A DNA stretch of 64,000 bases from Streptomyces sp. HD (GCF_028369295.1 NZ_JAQMYP010000008.1:62001-126000), one strand, 5' to 3'. Counted from the first letter of the stretch, positions 11,366-20,549 are shown. A program made the numbers and translations. The notes: generated from the letters alone by a model not told the origin.

Positions 11366-11383
11366 CGTCTCGGCCCAGTAGCC

Positions 11384-13210
11384 TCAGCCGAGGTCGAAGG
11401 TGTTGGGCAGGCCCAGCCGGTAGCGCACCTCGTCGATCCGCTTGAGGGGCTCCATCTCCGGAGGCCGGTAGAGCTCCTGGATCTCACATCGCTCGGCGCC
11501 CGAATTGTCCGCGTCCAGGAGTGCGTTGACCGCGAGGCGGGCCGACTCGTTGGCGCCCTCCATCGTCGCCAGGTCCACGTCGGTGCGGACATAGTCGCCC
11601 GCGAGGTAGAGGTTCGGGACCCTTGTGCGGGCCGTGGGGCGGTTGTAGAGGGTGCCCGTGGGGTGGATGAGGAGTTGCTCGCGGTTGCGCGGGGCGGGGC
11701 CGCCGAGGCCCGTCACCGCCGGGTCCATGAACCAGCCGAGGCGGTCCTCGTCCCGGAGCGTGGTCTTGCCGGCGTCGTTCAGGCCGTCCTTCAGCTGGGC
11801 CCAGAGTTCGGCGACGACCTCCTCCTTGGTGCACGCCTTGGCCGTCTTGCCGTACAGGATGCCCGGCTTGTCCCACTCCGAGATGATGGCGGAGAGGCAG
11901 TCGTGGGCGCGGCCGTCGCCGTAGTCGCGGGAGAAGTCCCGTCCGGCCCAGAACTGGGCCTGGCCGACGGCGGTCACCGACCAGGGTGAGTCGAGGCAGT
12001 TGATGTGGCCGTGCACGACCGGGGTGGGCGTGCGCAGGTAGAACATCACGCCGGTCATCCAGTCGGTCCGCAGGGCGTCGCAGCGCGCGAGCTGCGGATC
12101 TGCCGCGCGCAGTCCCGGGCCCCACGTCAGCCGCGCGTGCTCGACCGGGAGCGCGGAGATGTAGTGGTCGGCGGTGACGGTACGTTCGTCGCCGCCGTCG
12201 CGGGCCGAGACGCGGACCCCGGTAACGCGGCCGGCGTCGTGGAGGACCTCGTGGACCTGGGTGCCGAGGGCGAACTCGACCCCGAGGGAGCGCAGGTGGG
12301 TCTCCCAGGGGTCGATCCAGGCCTCGCTGGTGGGGGCGTTGAGGACGCGGTCGACGTCGGCGTCGCCGTCCATGCCGCGGCCGAGCAGGCCCCACAGGAG
12401 CAGGGCCTCGATGATGACGCGGCCGACGGTCCTGGTCGACGCCACCTCCGCGCGCGTGGCGACCAGATTGCGGGTCTGGCCGATGCCGAGGAGGGTCTGG
12501 TACTCCGCGCTCATCTCCTCGGCGCGTATGAAGTCCCACCAGGCGACCTTCTCCCAGTGCTCCTCGCGGCGGGCGTCGCAGCTGGTGAGGTGGACCAGGA
12601 GGCGGTCGGCGAAGTAGGCGGCCTCGTGGGCGGGGAGGCGGGTGCCGAGGTCCAGGGCCGAGAGGATCTGGTCGCGGATCCAGCCGGGGGTGAGGTCGCC
12701 GGGGCGCGGCGGGGTGGTGGCGCGGCGGAGCGGGAAGTGCAGGTCGGGGCGGCCGCCGGCGCGGGCGAACAGGGCCTCGGTGCCGCTGACGAGGTTGTCG
12801 TGGACGCCGTTCGCGTTGCCGGGGACGGGTATGCGGCGCATGGTGTCCGGCAGGTTCCGGTAGAAGCCGGGGAAGAAGCGGAAGCCGTGCTCGGCGGGGA
12901 GGTCGGCGCGGCCGTCGGCGGCGGTTCCGGGGACGGGCATCGAGCGGGCCTTGCCGCCGAGAGTGTCGTAGTACTCGTAGACGGTGACGGCGTAGCCGCG
13001 TTCGGCGAGTTCATGGGCGGCGCTCAGGCCGGAGACTCCTCCCCCGAGGACGGCGACGCGTTTGCCTGCGGCGGCCTTCGCCGTGCCGGCGGGCCATAAG
13101 GCAACGGCACCTGCGACTCCCCCGGCACCGGCCAGAAAGCGTCTGCGGGTGTGGCCGGTTTGCGCGTGACCAGCGGTCTCCTGGGGCTCGTGCGTGTGTT
13201 CTGTTGTCAT
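11384..13210 (-). CDS. Tat-type FAD-dependent oxidoreductase (phytoene desaturase/amine oxidase-like)
   Basis: A 608-aa flavoprotein. Residues 22-25 carry a twin-arginine motif (TRRRFLAGAGG) followed by a hydrophobic stretch, so it is probably exported or was derived from a Tat substrate. A dinucleotide-binding motif AVLGGGVSGLSAAHEL follows near residue 52. The FAD-closing segment NLYLAGDYVRTDVDLATMEGANESAR lies near the C-terminus. This layout fits the NAD(P)-binding amine-oxidase/phytoene desaturase/HpnE group; the substrate is not evident. It is alone on its strand, convergent with the NlpC/P60 gene. Confidence 0.8.
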   Translation of the reverse strand: MTTEHTHEPQETAGHAQTGHTRRRFLAGAGGVAGAVALWPAGTAKAAAGKRVAVLGGGVSGLSAAHELAERGYAVTVYEYYDTLGGKARSMPVPGTAADGRADLPAEHGFRFFPGFYRNLPDTMRRIPVPGNANGVHDNLVSGTEALFARAGGRPDLHFPLRRATTPPRPGDLTPGWIRDQILSALDLGTRLPAHEAAYFADRLLVHLTSCDARREEHWEKVAWWDFIRAEEMSAEYQTLLGIGQTRNLVATRAEVASTRTVGRVIIEALLLWGLLGRGMDGDADVDRVLNAPTSEAWIDPWETHLRSLGVEFALGTQVHEVLHDAGRVTGVRVSARDGGDERTVTADHYISALPVEHARLTWGPGLRAADPQLARCDALRTDWMTGVMFYLRTPTPVVHGHINCLDSPWSVTAVGQAQFWAGRDFSRDYGDGRAHDCLSAIISEWDKPGILYGKTAKACTKEEVVAELWAQLKDGLNDAGKTTLRDEDRLGWFMDPAVTGLGGPAPRNREQLLIHPTGTLYNRPTARTRVPNLYLAGDYVRTDVDLATMEGANESARLAVNALLDADNSGAERCEIQELYRPPEMEPLKRIDEVRYRLGLPNTFDLG

Positions 13211-13329
13211 GAGTCCCGGAGGGTAGGGAGGGGCCGCACGGGCCGGAAGTCTGTTTCGCGTCCGGCCACAGCATCCTCACAACCCGAGGCAGGAGGTGCC
13301 CAACAGCTGGGGCCGCCCCGGGATTTCCG

Positions 13330-13611
13330 TCAGGATCCTCCGCTCTTCATGAGCGCGATGAAGGCGATGAGCAGGCCGACGATCGCGGCCAGTTCGGCGG
13401 CCACGGTGAGCATTGGCCGCCGTGACCCGGCGGGCTCGGGGCGGGACGGCCGGCCCGCCCTCGGCGGGGCGGCGCCCGTCCGACCGGTGCCCAGCGCCCT
13501 GAAGGAACGGACCAGGGCCCAGATCGCCACTCCGATCAGAAGGGCGAAACGGGCAGCGCCACCCCTACGTCCATCGGTCCCCCTGAGTACCACGCGCTCC
13601 CGCGCACTCAC
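13330..13611 (-). CDS. Small two-segment membrane protein of unknown function
   Basis: A 93-aa protein with two hydrophobic segments (FALLIGVAIWALV and LTVAAELAAIVGLLIAFIALM) separated by an Arg/Pro/Gly-rich loop of about 30 residues. It starts at GTG 13611, 48 bp after the menJ stop on the same strand, so it could be cotranscribed with menJ. No family is recognised. Codon use is typical of the window, which supports a real gene, but expression is unproven. Confidence 0.55.
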   Translation of the reverse strand: MSARERVVLRGTDGRRGGAARFALLIGVAIWALVRSFRALGTGRTGAAPPRAGRPSRPEPAGSRRPMLTVAAELAAIVGLLIAFIALMKSGGS

Positions 13612-13659
13612 CCTTCGTGAGCGCGTGAATCGACTATGGCACCGGGGGGAGATCGTTCG

Positions 13660-14979
13660 TCACGCCTTGGGCGCCACCTTGCTCAGGCCGTTGATGATGC
13701 GGTCCATCGCGTCGCCGCCCGTCGGGTCGGTGAGGTTCGCGAGGAGCTTGAGGGTGAACTTCATCAGGAGCGGGTGGGTCAGGCCGCGCTGGGCCGCGAT
13801 CTTCATGACCTTCGGGTTGCCGATGAGCTTCACGAAGGCGCGGCCCAGCGTGTAGTAGCCGCCGTAGGTGTCCTTCAGGACACGCGGGTAGCGCTGGAGG
13901 GCCAGTTCGCGCCCCGCGGGGGTCGAGCGGGCGTGGGCCTGGACGATGACGTCGGCGGCGATCTGCCCGGACTCCATGGCGTAGGCGATGCCCTCGCCGT
14001 TGAAGGGGTTCACCAGGCCGCCGGCGTCGCCGACCAGGAGCAGGCCCTTGGTGTAGTGCGGTTGGCGGTTGAAGGCCATCGGCAGGGCGGCGCCGCGGAT
14101 CGGGCCCGTCATGTTGTCCGGCGTGTAGCCCCAGTCCTCCGGCATCGACGCGCACCAGGCCTTCAGGACCTCGCGCCAGTCCAGTTCCTTGAAGGAGTCG
14201 GAGGTGTTGAGGACACCCAGGCCGACGTTCGAGGTGCCGTCGCCCATGCCGAAGATCCAGCCGTAGCCGGGGAGCAGGCGGTCCTCGCCCGGCCCGCGGC
14301 GGTCCCACAGCTCCAGCCAGGACTCCAGGTAGTCGTCCTCGTGGCGGGGCGAGGTGAAGTACGTCCGTACGGCCACGCCCATCGGGCGGTCCTCGCGGCG
14401 GTGCAGGCCCATCGCCAGGGAGAGGCGGGTCGAGTTGCCGTCTGCGGCGACGACCAGCGGCGCGTGGAAGGTGACTTCGCGCTTCTCCTCGCCGAGCTTG
14501 GCGTGGACGCCGGTGATCCGGCCGGTGCGGTCGTCGATGATCGGGGCACCGACGTTGCAGCGCTCGTAGAGGCGGGCGCCGGCCTTCTGGGCCTGGCGGG
14601 CGAGTTGCTCGTCGAAGTCGTCGCGCTTGCGGACGAGGCCGTAGTCGGGGAAGGAGGCGAGATCCGGCCAGTCCAGCTGGAGGCGTACGCCGCCGCCGAT
14701 GATCCTGAGGCCCTTGTTGCGCAGCCAGCCGGCTTCCTCGGAGATGTCGATGCCCATCGCGACCAGCTGTTTGACCGCGCGCGGAGTCAGACCGTCACCG
14801 CAGACCTTCTCCCTCGGGAACTCGGTCTTCTCCAGCAGGAGTACGCCGAGGCCGGACTTGGCCAGGTGGTACGCCGTCGTGGAGCCGGCCGGCCCCGCGC
14901 CCACGACGATCACATCGGCGGTGTTCTCCGAGAGGGGCGAGGAGAGAGGTGAGGAGAGTGGCTCGGTCACGTCGGTCAC
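13660..14979 (-). CDS. menJ: Geranylgeranyl reductase-family flavoprotein, probable menaquinone reductase MenJ
   Basis: A 439-aa FAD enzyme that in actinobacteria saturates isoprene units of the menaquinone side chain (known for mycobacterial MenJ). An N-terminal FAD motif VIVVGAGPAGSTTAYHLAKSG is followed by EKTEFPREKVCGDGLTP, typical of geranylgeranyl reductases. Further marks are GYGWIFGMGDG and LLVGDAGGLVNPFNGEGI. Nearby menG and mqn genes support a quinone role rather than archaeal-type lipid reduction. It starts at GTG 14979; a second in-frame GTG lies three codons downstream. Confidence 0.85.
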   Translation of the reverse strand: MTDVTEPLSSPLSSPLSENTADVIVVGAGPAGSTTAYHLAKSGLGVLLLEKTEFPREKVCGDGLTPRAVKQLVAMGIDISEEAGWLRNKGLRIIGGGVRLQLDWPDLASFPDYGLVRKRDDFDEQLARQAQKAGARLYERCNVGAPIIDDRTGRITGVHAKLGEEKREVTFHAPLVVAADGNSTRLSLAMGLHRREDRPMGVAVRTYFTSPRHEDDYLESWLELWDRRGPGEDRLLPGYGWIFGMGDGTSNVGLGVLNTSDSFKELDWREVLKAWCASMPEDWGYTPDNMTGPIRGAALPMAFNRQPHYTKGLLLVGDAGGLVNPFNGEGIAYAMESGQIAADVIVQAHARSTPAGRELALQRYPRVLKDTYGGYYTLGRAFVKLIGNPKVMKIAAQRGLTHPLLMKFTLKLLANLTDPTGGDAMDRIINGLSKVAPKA

Positions 14980-15077
14980 GGCGGGATCTCCCCAAGTTCG
15001 AAATCTGTGTGCCGACCGGCACTGGACATGGGCAGTCTATTCAGCAGCATTGATCAACCGTCTGAAGGGCTGCCTCC

Positions 15078-15584
15078 GTGAACCGAGCTCTCCCTGTCGT
15101 ACAGCTCCGTGTCCCCACCGACGAGGACGCTGTCGCGTGGCACCGGGTCTTCGCCCACCCGGACGTCATGGAGTTCCAGGGCGGCAAGGCCGCCGAGCTG
15201 TCCGTCTACGACGAGCTCACCGCCCGCCAGCGCCGGCACGACGCCGAGCGGGGGTTCTGCCTGTGGACCATGCTCGACGAGGACGGGCAGGTCATCGGCT
15301 TCACCGGTGCCCAGCCCTGGGAGCGGGACTGGGGTCCCAGGGGCGAGATCGAGATCGGCTGGCGGCTCGGACGGGAATACTGGGGCAAGGGGTACGTTAC
15401 GGCGGCCGCGCAGCTGACGCTGGAGCGGGTGCGGGCGGCCGGGGTGCCGAGTGTGGTGGCGATGGTCGACGCCCGTAACGCCCGCTCGATCGCGGTGACG
15501 CGACGGCTGGGGATGCGACTCGCCGAGGTGTTCACGTCACCGGGCGCACGGCGGGAGGGGCACTGCTACCGGCTCGATCTGTGA
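15078..15584 (+). CDS. GNAT-family N-acetyltransferase (RimJ/RimL type)
   Basis: A 168-aa protein of the RimJ/RimL-like GNAT group. The central IEIGWRLGREYWGKGYVTAAAQ segment matches the acetyl-CoA-binding strand-helix of the fold (the Q/RxxGxG/A-like loop is GREYWGKGY). The C-terminal half has the usual ARNARSIAVTRRLGMRL element. The acceptor substrate cannot be told. It starts at GTG 15078 and is divergent from menJ. Confidence 0.88.
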   Translation: MNRALPVVQLRVPTDEDAVAWHRVFAHPDVMEFQGGKAAELSVYDELTARQRRHDAERGFCLWTMLDEDGQVIGFTGAQPWERDWGPRGEIEIGWRLGREYWGKGYVTAAAQLTLERVRAAGVPSVVAMVDARNARSIAVTRRLGMRLAEVFTSPGARREGHCYRLDL

Positions 15585-15628
15585 CGCCGAGTCCGCGGCC
15601 CCCATCCGTGCCTCCGAATCATCCATTC

Positions 15629-15652
15629 CGGTTACATCACTCCGAGTAACCG
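15629..15652. promoter_or_regulatory. Inverted repeat upstream of the PASTA gene
   Basis: CGGTTAC-N10-GTAACCG is a perfect 7-bp dyad, 24 bp in all, located 45 bp after the GNAT stop and 81 bp before the PASTA start. It is not GC-rich enough for a typical terminator, so a regulator site is the more likely reading. The regulator is unknown. Confidence 0.4.
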
Positions 15653-15732
15653 ACTGCTACAGAAAGGTACTTGCTGCTTCCGGACGGTACCCCCGGGCGG
15701 TTACCCTGCCAGTACCGCTGGGGGTGACATCT

Positions 15733-16071
15733 GTGCGCATAACACCCAAAACGCCCGAGGTGCGAGTACCCAAACTTGTCGGACTGATGGCCATGGACGC
15801 GCGCGAGGCAGCGAAGTCGCACGGCCTGCTCCTCAACGCACCGGACCGACCGGACTTCCATCTCACCGTCGTCGACTACGTCGTACGCCAATATCCCCAG
15901 CCCGGTGCCGAGGTGCCGCGGGACTCGATGGTCTACGTCTGGTTCGACTTCGATGAGGGCGAGGGCGGCGGAGGCGTACGCGAGCCGCGCATCCCGCGGC
16001 CGCCGTCGGGCGGACTGGAACGGGAGCTGGACGAGCCCGGGGACCCGTACCCCGCCGTCAGCTCTGCCTGA
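15733..16071 (+). CDS. Small PASTA-domain protein
   Basis: A 112-aa protein with one PASTA domain (VRVPKLVGLMAMDAREAA... and QYPQPGAEVPRDSMVYVWF). PASTA domains normally bind muropeptides or beta-lactams as parts of kinases and penicillin-binding proteins. Here the domain stands alone, with no signal peptide or membrane segment, so it is probably cytoplasmic. The tail is acidic and Pro/Gly-rich. GTG 15733 is preferred because GGGGG lies about 10 nt upstream; an in-frame GTG at 15724 is the alternative. Its stop lies inside a 23-bp tandem repeat shared with the end of menG. Confidence 0.8.
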   Translation: MRITPKTPEVRVPKLVGLMAMDAREAAKSHGLLLNAPDRPDFHLTVVDYVVRQYPQPGAEVPRDSMVYVWFDFDEGEGGGGVREPRIPRPPSGGLERELDEPGDPYPAVSSA

Positions 16072-16121
16072 ACCCGGCGCTCAGCTCTGCCTGAACCCGG
16101 CGCTCAGCTCTGCTTGAACCC
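16058..16121. repeat. 23-bp tandem repeat spanning two convergent stop codons
   Basis: Copies begin at 16058, 16081 and 16104. The first two are identical over 23 bp (TCAGCTCTGCCTGAACCCGG plus CGC). The third has one change in its first 18 bases and encodes the last codons of menG. The first copy holds the PASTA gene stop codon. The pattern suggests duplication outward from the menG 3' end. Confidence 0.9.
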
Positions 16122-16799
16122 GCGGTGCAGGGCCACGACCCCGCCCGTCAGGTTCCGCCAGGCCACCTTCGACCAGCCCGCCCCGCGCAGGCGCTCCGCC
16201 AGGGCCGGCTGGTCGGGCCAGGCACGGATGGACTCGGCGAGATAGACGTACGCGTCGGGGTTGGAGGACACCGCGCGGGCGACCGGGGGCAGGGCGCGCA
16301 TCAGGTACTCGGTGTAGACCGTGCGGAAGGGCGCCCAGGTCGGGTGCGAGAACTCGCAGATCACGACCCGGCCGCCGGGCCGCGTCACCCGGTACATCTC
16401 GCGCAGCGCGGCGTCGAAGTCCTGGACGTTGCGCAGCCCGAAGGAGATGGTGACCGCGTCGAAGGTGTCGTCCCGGAACGGCAGCTTCGTCGCGTCGCCC
16501 GCCGTGAGCGGCAGCCACGGGTGCTTCGCCTTGCCGACCTGGAGCATGCCGAGCGAGAAGTCGCAGGGGACGACGTACGCGCCGGTCTGCGCGAAGGGCA
16601 GGGACGAGGTGGCCGTGCCGGCCGCCAGGTCGAGGACCTTCTGCGCGGGGCGGGCGTCGACCGCCTTCGCCACCTCCTTGCGCCACACACGGTCCTGCCC
16701 GAGCGACAGCACGTCGTTGGTCAGGTCGTACCGTTCCGCCACGTCGTCGAACATCGAGGCGACTTCGTGCGGCTGCTTGTTCAGGGAAGCGCGGGTCAC
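16104..16799 (-). CDS. menG: Demethylmenaquinone methyltransferase
   Basis: Catalyses the last step of menaquinone synthesis, C-methylation of demethylmenaquinone with S-adenosylmethionine. The 231-aa protein has the UbiE/MenG signature: [19 protein letters not shown] at the N-terminus, SAM-binding [12 protein letters not shown], and [18 protein letters not shown]. The start is GTG 16799; longer in-frame readings run into upstream sequence without homology. It ends FKQS inside the third unit of a 23-bp repeat. The same enzyme serves both classical and futalosine routes. Confidence 0.93.
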   Translation of the reverse strand: MTRASLNKQPHEVASMFDDVAERYDLTNDVLSLGQDRVWRKEVAKAVDARPAQKVLDLAAGTATSSLPFAQTGAYVVPCDFSLGMLQVGKAKHPWLPLTAGDATKLPFRDDTFDAVTISFGLRNVQDFDAALREMYRVTRPGGRVVICEFSHPTWAPFRTVYTEYLMRALPPVARAVSSNPDAYVYLAESIRAWPDQPALAERLRGAGWSKVAWRNLTGGVVALHRGFKQS

Positions 16800-16822
16800 G
16801 TGCTCATTCTTGCAGCACGCCG

Positions 16823-17971
16823 TCACGGAACGAGCTTGGGCTTCTTCTTCGCGGCCACGTCCTCCACCCACCCGCACAGCAGCACGAACACCGCGATCAG
16901 GATCCAGCCGATGCCGAACATGAACCACTGACTCTCCAGCGGCAGGTACTTCTCGAACGCGGGCACGTTCCAGAACTGGTCGATCAGCGGGACGGCGAGG
17001 ATCAGGGCGATCTCGTGCCAGAGGTAGATCGTCACCGCGCGGGCGTTGAAGATCGTGACGAGGCGGTCGGTGCGGCGGAAGCGGGTCAGCCAGGCGAAGT
17101 CGATCCGGAAGTACTCCTTCGCGTACATCAGCAGCGTCACGAAGCCCGCCGACCAGAACGCCTGGGCGAGCGGGATGTCGTCCAGGTCGTACGAGCCGGT
17201 CTCGGCCTGGTGCGTGAAGGCGTACCAGCCGCCGAAGGCGATCGCCGCGAGCGAGAGGACCGTGACGGCGAGCGGCTTGAGCCGGCTCAGGACGCCCTCG
17301 CGGTGCGCGAAGCCGAGCATCCAGCAGAACAGGAACGTGGCGAGGTCGGTGAGCGCGGTGCCCAAGCGGTTGTCCGGGGGCTCCCACGCGAAGTGGAAGG
17401 CCAGGATCGGGGACAGGGACAGCAGCAGCACGGGGATCGGGGCCGGCCGGAACACCCTCAGTAGCAGCGGGGAGAGCAGGACGAACCACAGGTAGGTGCG
17501 CAGGTACCAGAGGATCTCGCAGGCCTGCTCGCCCCATGCGTTGCCGGGCGGGTCGCCCAGCGGCACGACCCAGTAGACGATCTGCCGGCCCGGCATCCAG
17601 TCGTGGATCAGCATCGCCACGACCACGAAGAAGCCCCAGAACCAGAAGGGGGGAAGCAGACGTCGCAGTCGGCCGCGGATCACCTTCAGCGGGGGTCGCT
17701 CCAGGGACTTCGCCATCAGCGTGCCGGCCAGCGCGAACATGATCCCCATCGAGGGGAAGACCATGCCCGCCCACGCCCAGCCGAAGGTGTGGTGGGTGAC
17801 GACGCGGATGAGGGCGACCGCCCGAAGGGTGTCGAAACAGCGGTCGCGGCCGGGCGGCCGTACCTGCGGAAGCGGTGCGGTGTCCGCCGCCGGGCCCGGC
17901 AGCACACTCCCCTTGCTCGGCGGCACTGCCCCGTTGCCCGGCCGCACGGCCCCCTTGCTGTGCGCCCCCAT
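16823..17971 (-). CDS. Acyltransferase family 3 membrane protein
   Basis: A 382-aa integral membrane protein with about ten hydrophobic segments. The N-terminal cytoplasmic part is followed by [19 protein letters not shown], the typical start of acyltransferase-3 proteins in which a His in the first segment is important. Such proteins O-acylate cell-surface sugars. The ATG at 17971 overlaps the stop of the upstream glycosyltransferase by one base (TGATG), so the two were built as a glycan-making pair; that partner is truncated here. Confidence 0.85.
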   Translation of the reverse strand: MGAHSKGAVRPGNGAVPPSKGSVLPGPAADTAPLPQVRPPGRDRCFDTLRAVALIRVVTHHTFGWAWAGMVFPSMGIMFALAGTLMAKSLERPPLKVIRGRLRRLLPPFWFWGFFVVVAMLIHDWMPGRQIVYWVVPLGDPPGNAWGEQACEILWYLRTYLWFVLLSPLLLRVFRPAPIPVLLLSLSPILAFHFAWEPPDNRLGTALTDLATFLFCWMLGFAHREGVLSRLKPLAVTVLSLAAIAFGGWYAFTHQAETGSYDLDDIPLAQAFWSAGFVTLLMYAKEYFRIDFAWLTRFRRTDRLVTIFNARAVTIYLWHEIALILAVPLIDQFWNVPAFEKYLPLESQWFMFGIGWILIAVFVLLCGWVEDVAAKKKPKLVP

Positions 17972-18600
17972 CAGCTCGCCCCCGCCGGTGTCCCGACCTC
18001 GCCGGTCCGCTTCAGCTTCTGCCAGCGCAGACGGCCGCCCGTCAGCGCCGTGATGCAGGAGTGGATGAGGACGAGGTACATCATCTGGCGGTAGGCGAGC
18101 TGCTGGAGCGGCATCATCAGCAGGTAGCGGTACTGCTCGCGGTCCAGCCGGAAGGCGTACGCCGCGCAGAACAGCTGCACCGCGAGCACCGCCAGCCACG
18201 CAAGCAGCGCCGCCTTGAAGTCGATGAAGATCATCGAGTAGACGGTGAACACGTCGATGAGCGGGGCGAAGACCGGCGTGACGATGTGGAAGATGACGAC
18301 CAGCGGCATTCCGACGCGGCCGAAGCGGCCCGAAGGGCCCTTGTCCGTCAGGGACTTGCGGTGCTTCCACAGCGCCCGCATGGTGCCGTACGACCACCGG
18401 CACCGCTGCGACCACAGCTGCTTGAGCGAGCCCGGCGCCTCGGTCCACGCGCGTGCGTGCTCCTGGTAGACGACCCGCCGGCCCGCGCGGTGCATGGCGA
18501 TGGTGATGTCGGTGTCCTCGGCGAGGGTGTCCTCGCTCATGCCGCCGACCTGCAGCACCGCCTCACGGCGGAACGCGCCGATCGACCAACTGCAGCGGGG
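17971..18600 (-). pseudogene. 5'-truncated processive family-2 glycosyltransferase
   Basis: The remaining ~200 codons match the C-terminal half of a membrane GT2 enzyme of the NodC/PgaC type. Visible marks are SIGAFRREAVLQVGG, the catalytic EDTD, the acceptor-binding QRCRW (Q-x-x-R-W) and then several membrane segments. The reading frame is open upstream only to 18600, where a TGA (18601-18603) interrupts it; the nucleotide-binding and first catalytic Asp regions are missing. A downstream GTG at 18558 could still start a 195-aa peptide, but it would lack donor binding. Upstream DNA is unrelated and carries a common Streptomyces repeat, suggesting a deletion. Confidence 0.8.
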
Positions 18601-18682
18601 TCACGCAGGAAGACGGGGCGTTTGCAGAGGCGTTTTCGGGTTGAGCTCGATCGCTTCTGTTGTACGCGGGCTGCGGGTCGTT

Positions 18683-18714
18683 GGTGGTCGCTCGCGCAGT
18701 TCCCCGCGCCCCTC
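18683..18714. repeat. Dispersed Streptomyces intergenic repeat (single copy)
   Basis: The stretch ending GCAGTTCCCCGCGCCCCT is, from general knowledge, one of the most frequent short intergenic repeats in Streptomyces genomes. It lies about 80 bp from the point where the truncated glycosyltransferase loses homology, and 12 bp from the next gene end. It may have taken part in the deletion. Confidence 0.6.
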
Positions 18715-18725
18715 AGGCGCTCAAC

Positions 18726-19331
18726 TCACCTTCGGCGGTAGACCAACCGGCCGTCGGCCACCGTCGCCACGCACGTCCCCGCACCGCGCTCGGCCAGTTC
18801 CGTCTCGTCCCGTACGTCGAACACCGCGAACCGGGCTGCGGAGTGACGCTCCCTCGGCTCCGCGAACATCACCGGCCACTCGGCATCGTACGGATCGAGC
18901 GAAGGGGTGCCGCCGGGGCGGCCGAGTCGGCCCATGACCGCCAGGCCGGAGCGGTGCACGGCGTCGCGCACCGCGCGGTTGGTCAGTGACCCGCAGGCCG
19001 CCCGGACCGTGCCGTGTGCCAGCATCCGCTGTACCGCCCGCCGTGCGCTCGCGCCCCAGCGGGCGTCGTCCATGGCGAGCGCGGCCAGCGCATCACCGAC
19101 CAGCGGCTCGGTGCCCAGCTCGTCGGCCTCGCGTGGATCGGGGTGGTACGCCTCCTCCAGCAGCTCGTTGCCATGGATGTTGATCAGGCCGGGCGTCAGG
19201 ATGCCCGGCCACTTCCGCACCCGCGCCCGCGGATGCGCGGCGACCAGGTCCGTCAACTGCCCCGCGTCCGCGATCCACGCACCCTTGACGACGAGCGCGT
19301 TGCCCCTGGAGTCGGCGTGAATCGTCAGCAT
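18726..19331 (-). CDS. Short amidohydrolase/imidazolonepropionase-like protein lacking the metal-binding HxH
   Basis: A 201-aa protein with the composite beta domain of amidohydrolases at both ends (WPGILTPGLINIHGN near residue 45; ATVADGRLVYRRR at the end). In active amidohydrolases the first barrel strand gives HxH; here it reads HGN, and most of the barrel is absent. Metal-dependent hydrolysis is therefore unlikely. It lies 18 bp downstream of mqnC on the same strand, so it is probably cotranscribed with a futalosine-pathway gene. A role there (binding, or a vestige of a deaminase) is only inference. Confidence 0.7.
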   Translation of the reverse strand: MLTIHADSRGNALVVKGAWIADAGQLTDLVAAHPRARVRKWPGILTPGLINIHGNELLEEAYHPDPREADELGTEPLVGDALAALAMDDARWGASARRAVQRMLAHGTVRAACGSLTNRAVRDAVHRSGLAVMGRLGRPGGTPSLDPYDAEWPVMFAEPRERHSAARFAVFDVRDETELAERGAGTCVATVADGRLVYRRR

Positions 19332-19349
19332 GGGATCAGCGCGGGCGGA

Positions 19350-20549
19350 TCAGTTGGAGGCGAGGATCTTCAGCTCGGGGTGCGCCGTGCCGCCCTCGAT
19401 CGCCGTGGACGAGATGTGGGACATGACCCGCTCGTCGACGGGGTCGTTCGCCGGGTCGTCGTGCACCACCAGGTGCTCGTAGGTCGTCGCCCGCTGCGCC
19501 GGAACCCGGCCCGCCTTGCGGATCAGGTCGATGATCTCCATGCGGTTGGAGCGGTGCTTGGCACCGGCCGAGGAGACGACGTTCTCCTCCAGCATGATCG
19601 AGCCCAGGTCGTCGGCGCCGTAGTGCAGCGACAGCTGGCCGATCTCCTTGCCGGTGGTCAGCCAGGAGCCCTGGATGTGGGCGATGTTGTCCATGAACAG
19701 CCGCCCGATGGCGATCATCCGCAGGTACTCGAAGATCGTGGCCTGCGTACGGCCCTTCAGGTGGTTGTTCTCGGGCTGGTAGGTGTACGGGATGAAGGCC
19801 CGGAAGCCGCCCGTGCGGTCCTGGACGTCACGGATCATCCGCAGGTGCTCGATGCGCTCGGCGTTGGTCTCGCCCGTGCCCATCAGCATGGTCGACGTCG
19901 ACTCCACGCCCAGCCGGTGCGCGATCTCCATGATCTCCAGCCAGCGCTCACCGCTCTCCTTCAGCGGGGCGATGGCCTTGCGCGGCCGCGCCGGCAGCAG
20001 CTCGGCGCCGGCGCCCGCGAAGGAGTCCAGCCCGGCCTCGTGGATCCGGGTGATGGCCTCCTCGACCGACACCCCGGAGATCCGCGCCATGTGCTCGACC
20101 TCGCTCGCCCCCAGGCTGTGGATGACGAGCTGCGGGAACTCCTTCTTGATGGCCGCGAAGTGCTTCTCGTAGTACTCGACGCCGAAGTCCGGGTGGTGTC
20201 CGCCCTGGAACATGATCTGGGTGCCGCCCAGCTCCACGGTCTCGGCGCAGCGCCGCAGGATGTCGTCCAGGTCACGGGTCCAGCCCTTGGCCGTGTCCTT
20301 GGGGGCGGCGTAGAAGGCGCAGAACTTGCACGCCGTGACGCACACGTTCGTGTAGTTGATGTTGCGCTCGATGATGTACGTCGCGATGTGCTCGGTGCCC
20401 GCGTACCTGCGGCGGCGTACGGCGTCGGCGGCGGCGCCCAGCGCGTGCAGCGGGGCGTCGCGGTAGAGGTCGAGCGCTTCCTCTGGGGTGATGCGTCCGC
20501 CCGCTGCGGCACGGTCGAGGACGGACTGAAGGTCGGCCTTCTCGGTCAC
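19350..20549 (-). CDS. mqnC: Cyclic dehypoxanthinyl futalosine synthase
   Basis: Radical-SAM enzyme that cyclises dehypoxanthine futalosine in the futalosine menaquinone pathway. The 399-aa protein has the radical-SAM cysteines in CVTACKFC (C70, C74, C77), family stretches such as GGHHPDFGVEYYEKHF, and the conserved IPYTYQPENN near the middle. It is a paralogue of MqnE (at 53.8-55.0 kb), from which it is told by these signatures. The start is GTG at 20549 (protein start MTEKADLQ). It is followed by the amidohydrolase-like gene. Confidence 0.95.
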   Translation of the reverse strand: MTEKADLQSVLDRAAAGGRITPEEALDLYRDAPLHALGAAADAVRRRRYAGTEHIATYIIERNINYTNVCVTACKFCAFYAAPKDTAKGWTRDLDDILRRCAETVELGGTQIMFQGGHHPDFGVEYYEKHFAAIKKEFPQLVIHSLGASEVEHMARISGVSVEEAITRIHEAGLDSFAGAGAELLPARPRKAIAPLKESGERWLEIMEIAHRLGVESTSTMLMGTGETNAERIEHLRMIRDVQDRTGGFRAFIPYTYQPENNHLKGRTQATIFEYLRMIAIGRLFMDNIAHIQGSWLTTGKEIGQLSLHYGADDLGSIMLEENVVSSAGAKHRSNRMEIIDLIRKAGRVPAQRATTYEHLVVHDDPANDPVDERVMSHISSTAIEGGTAHPELKILASN

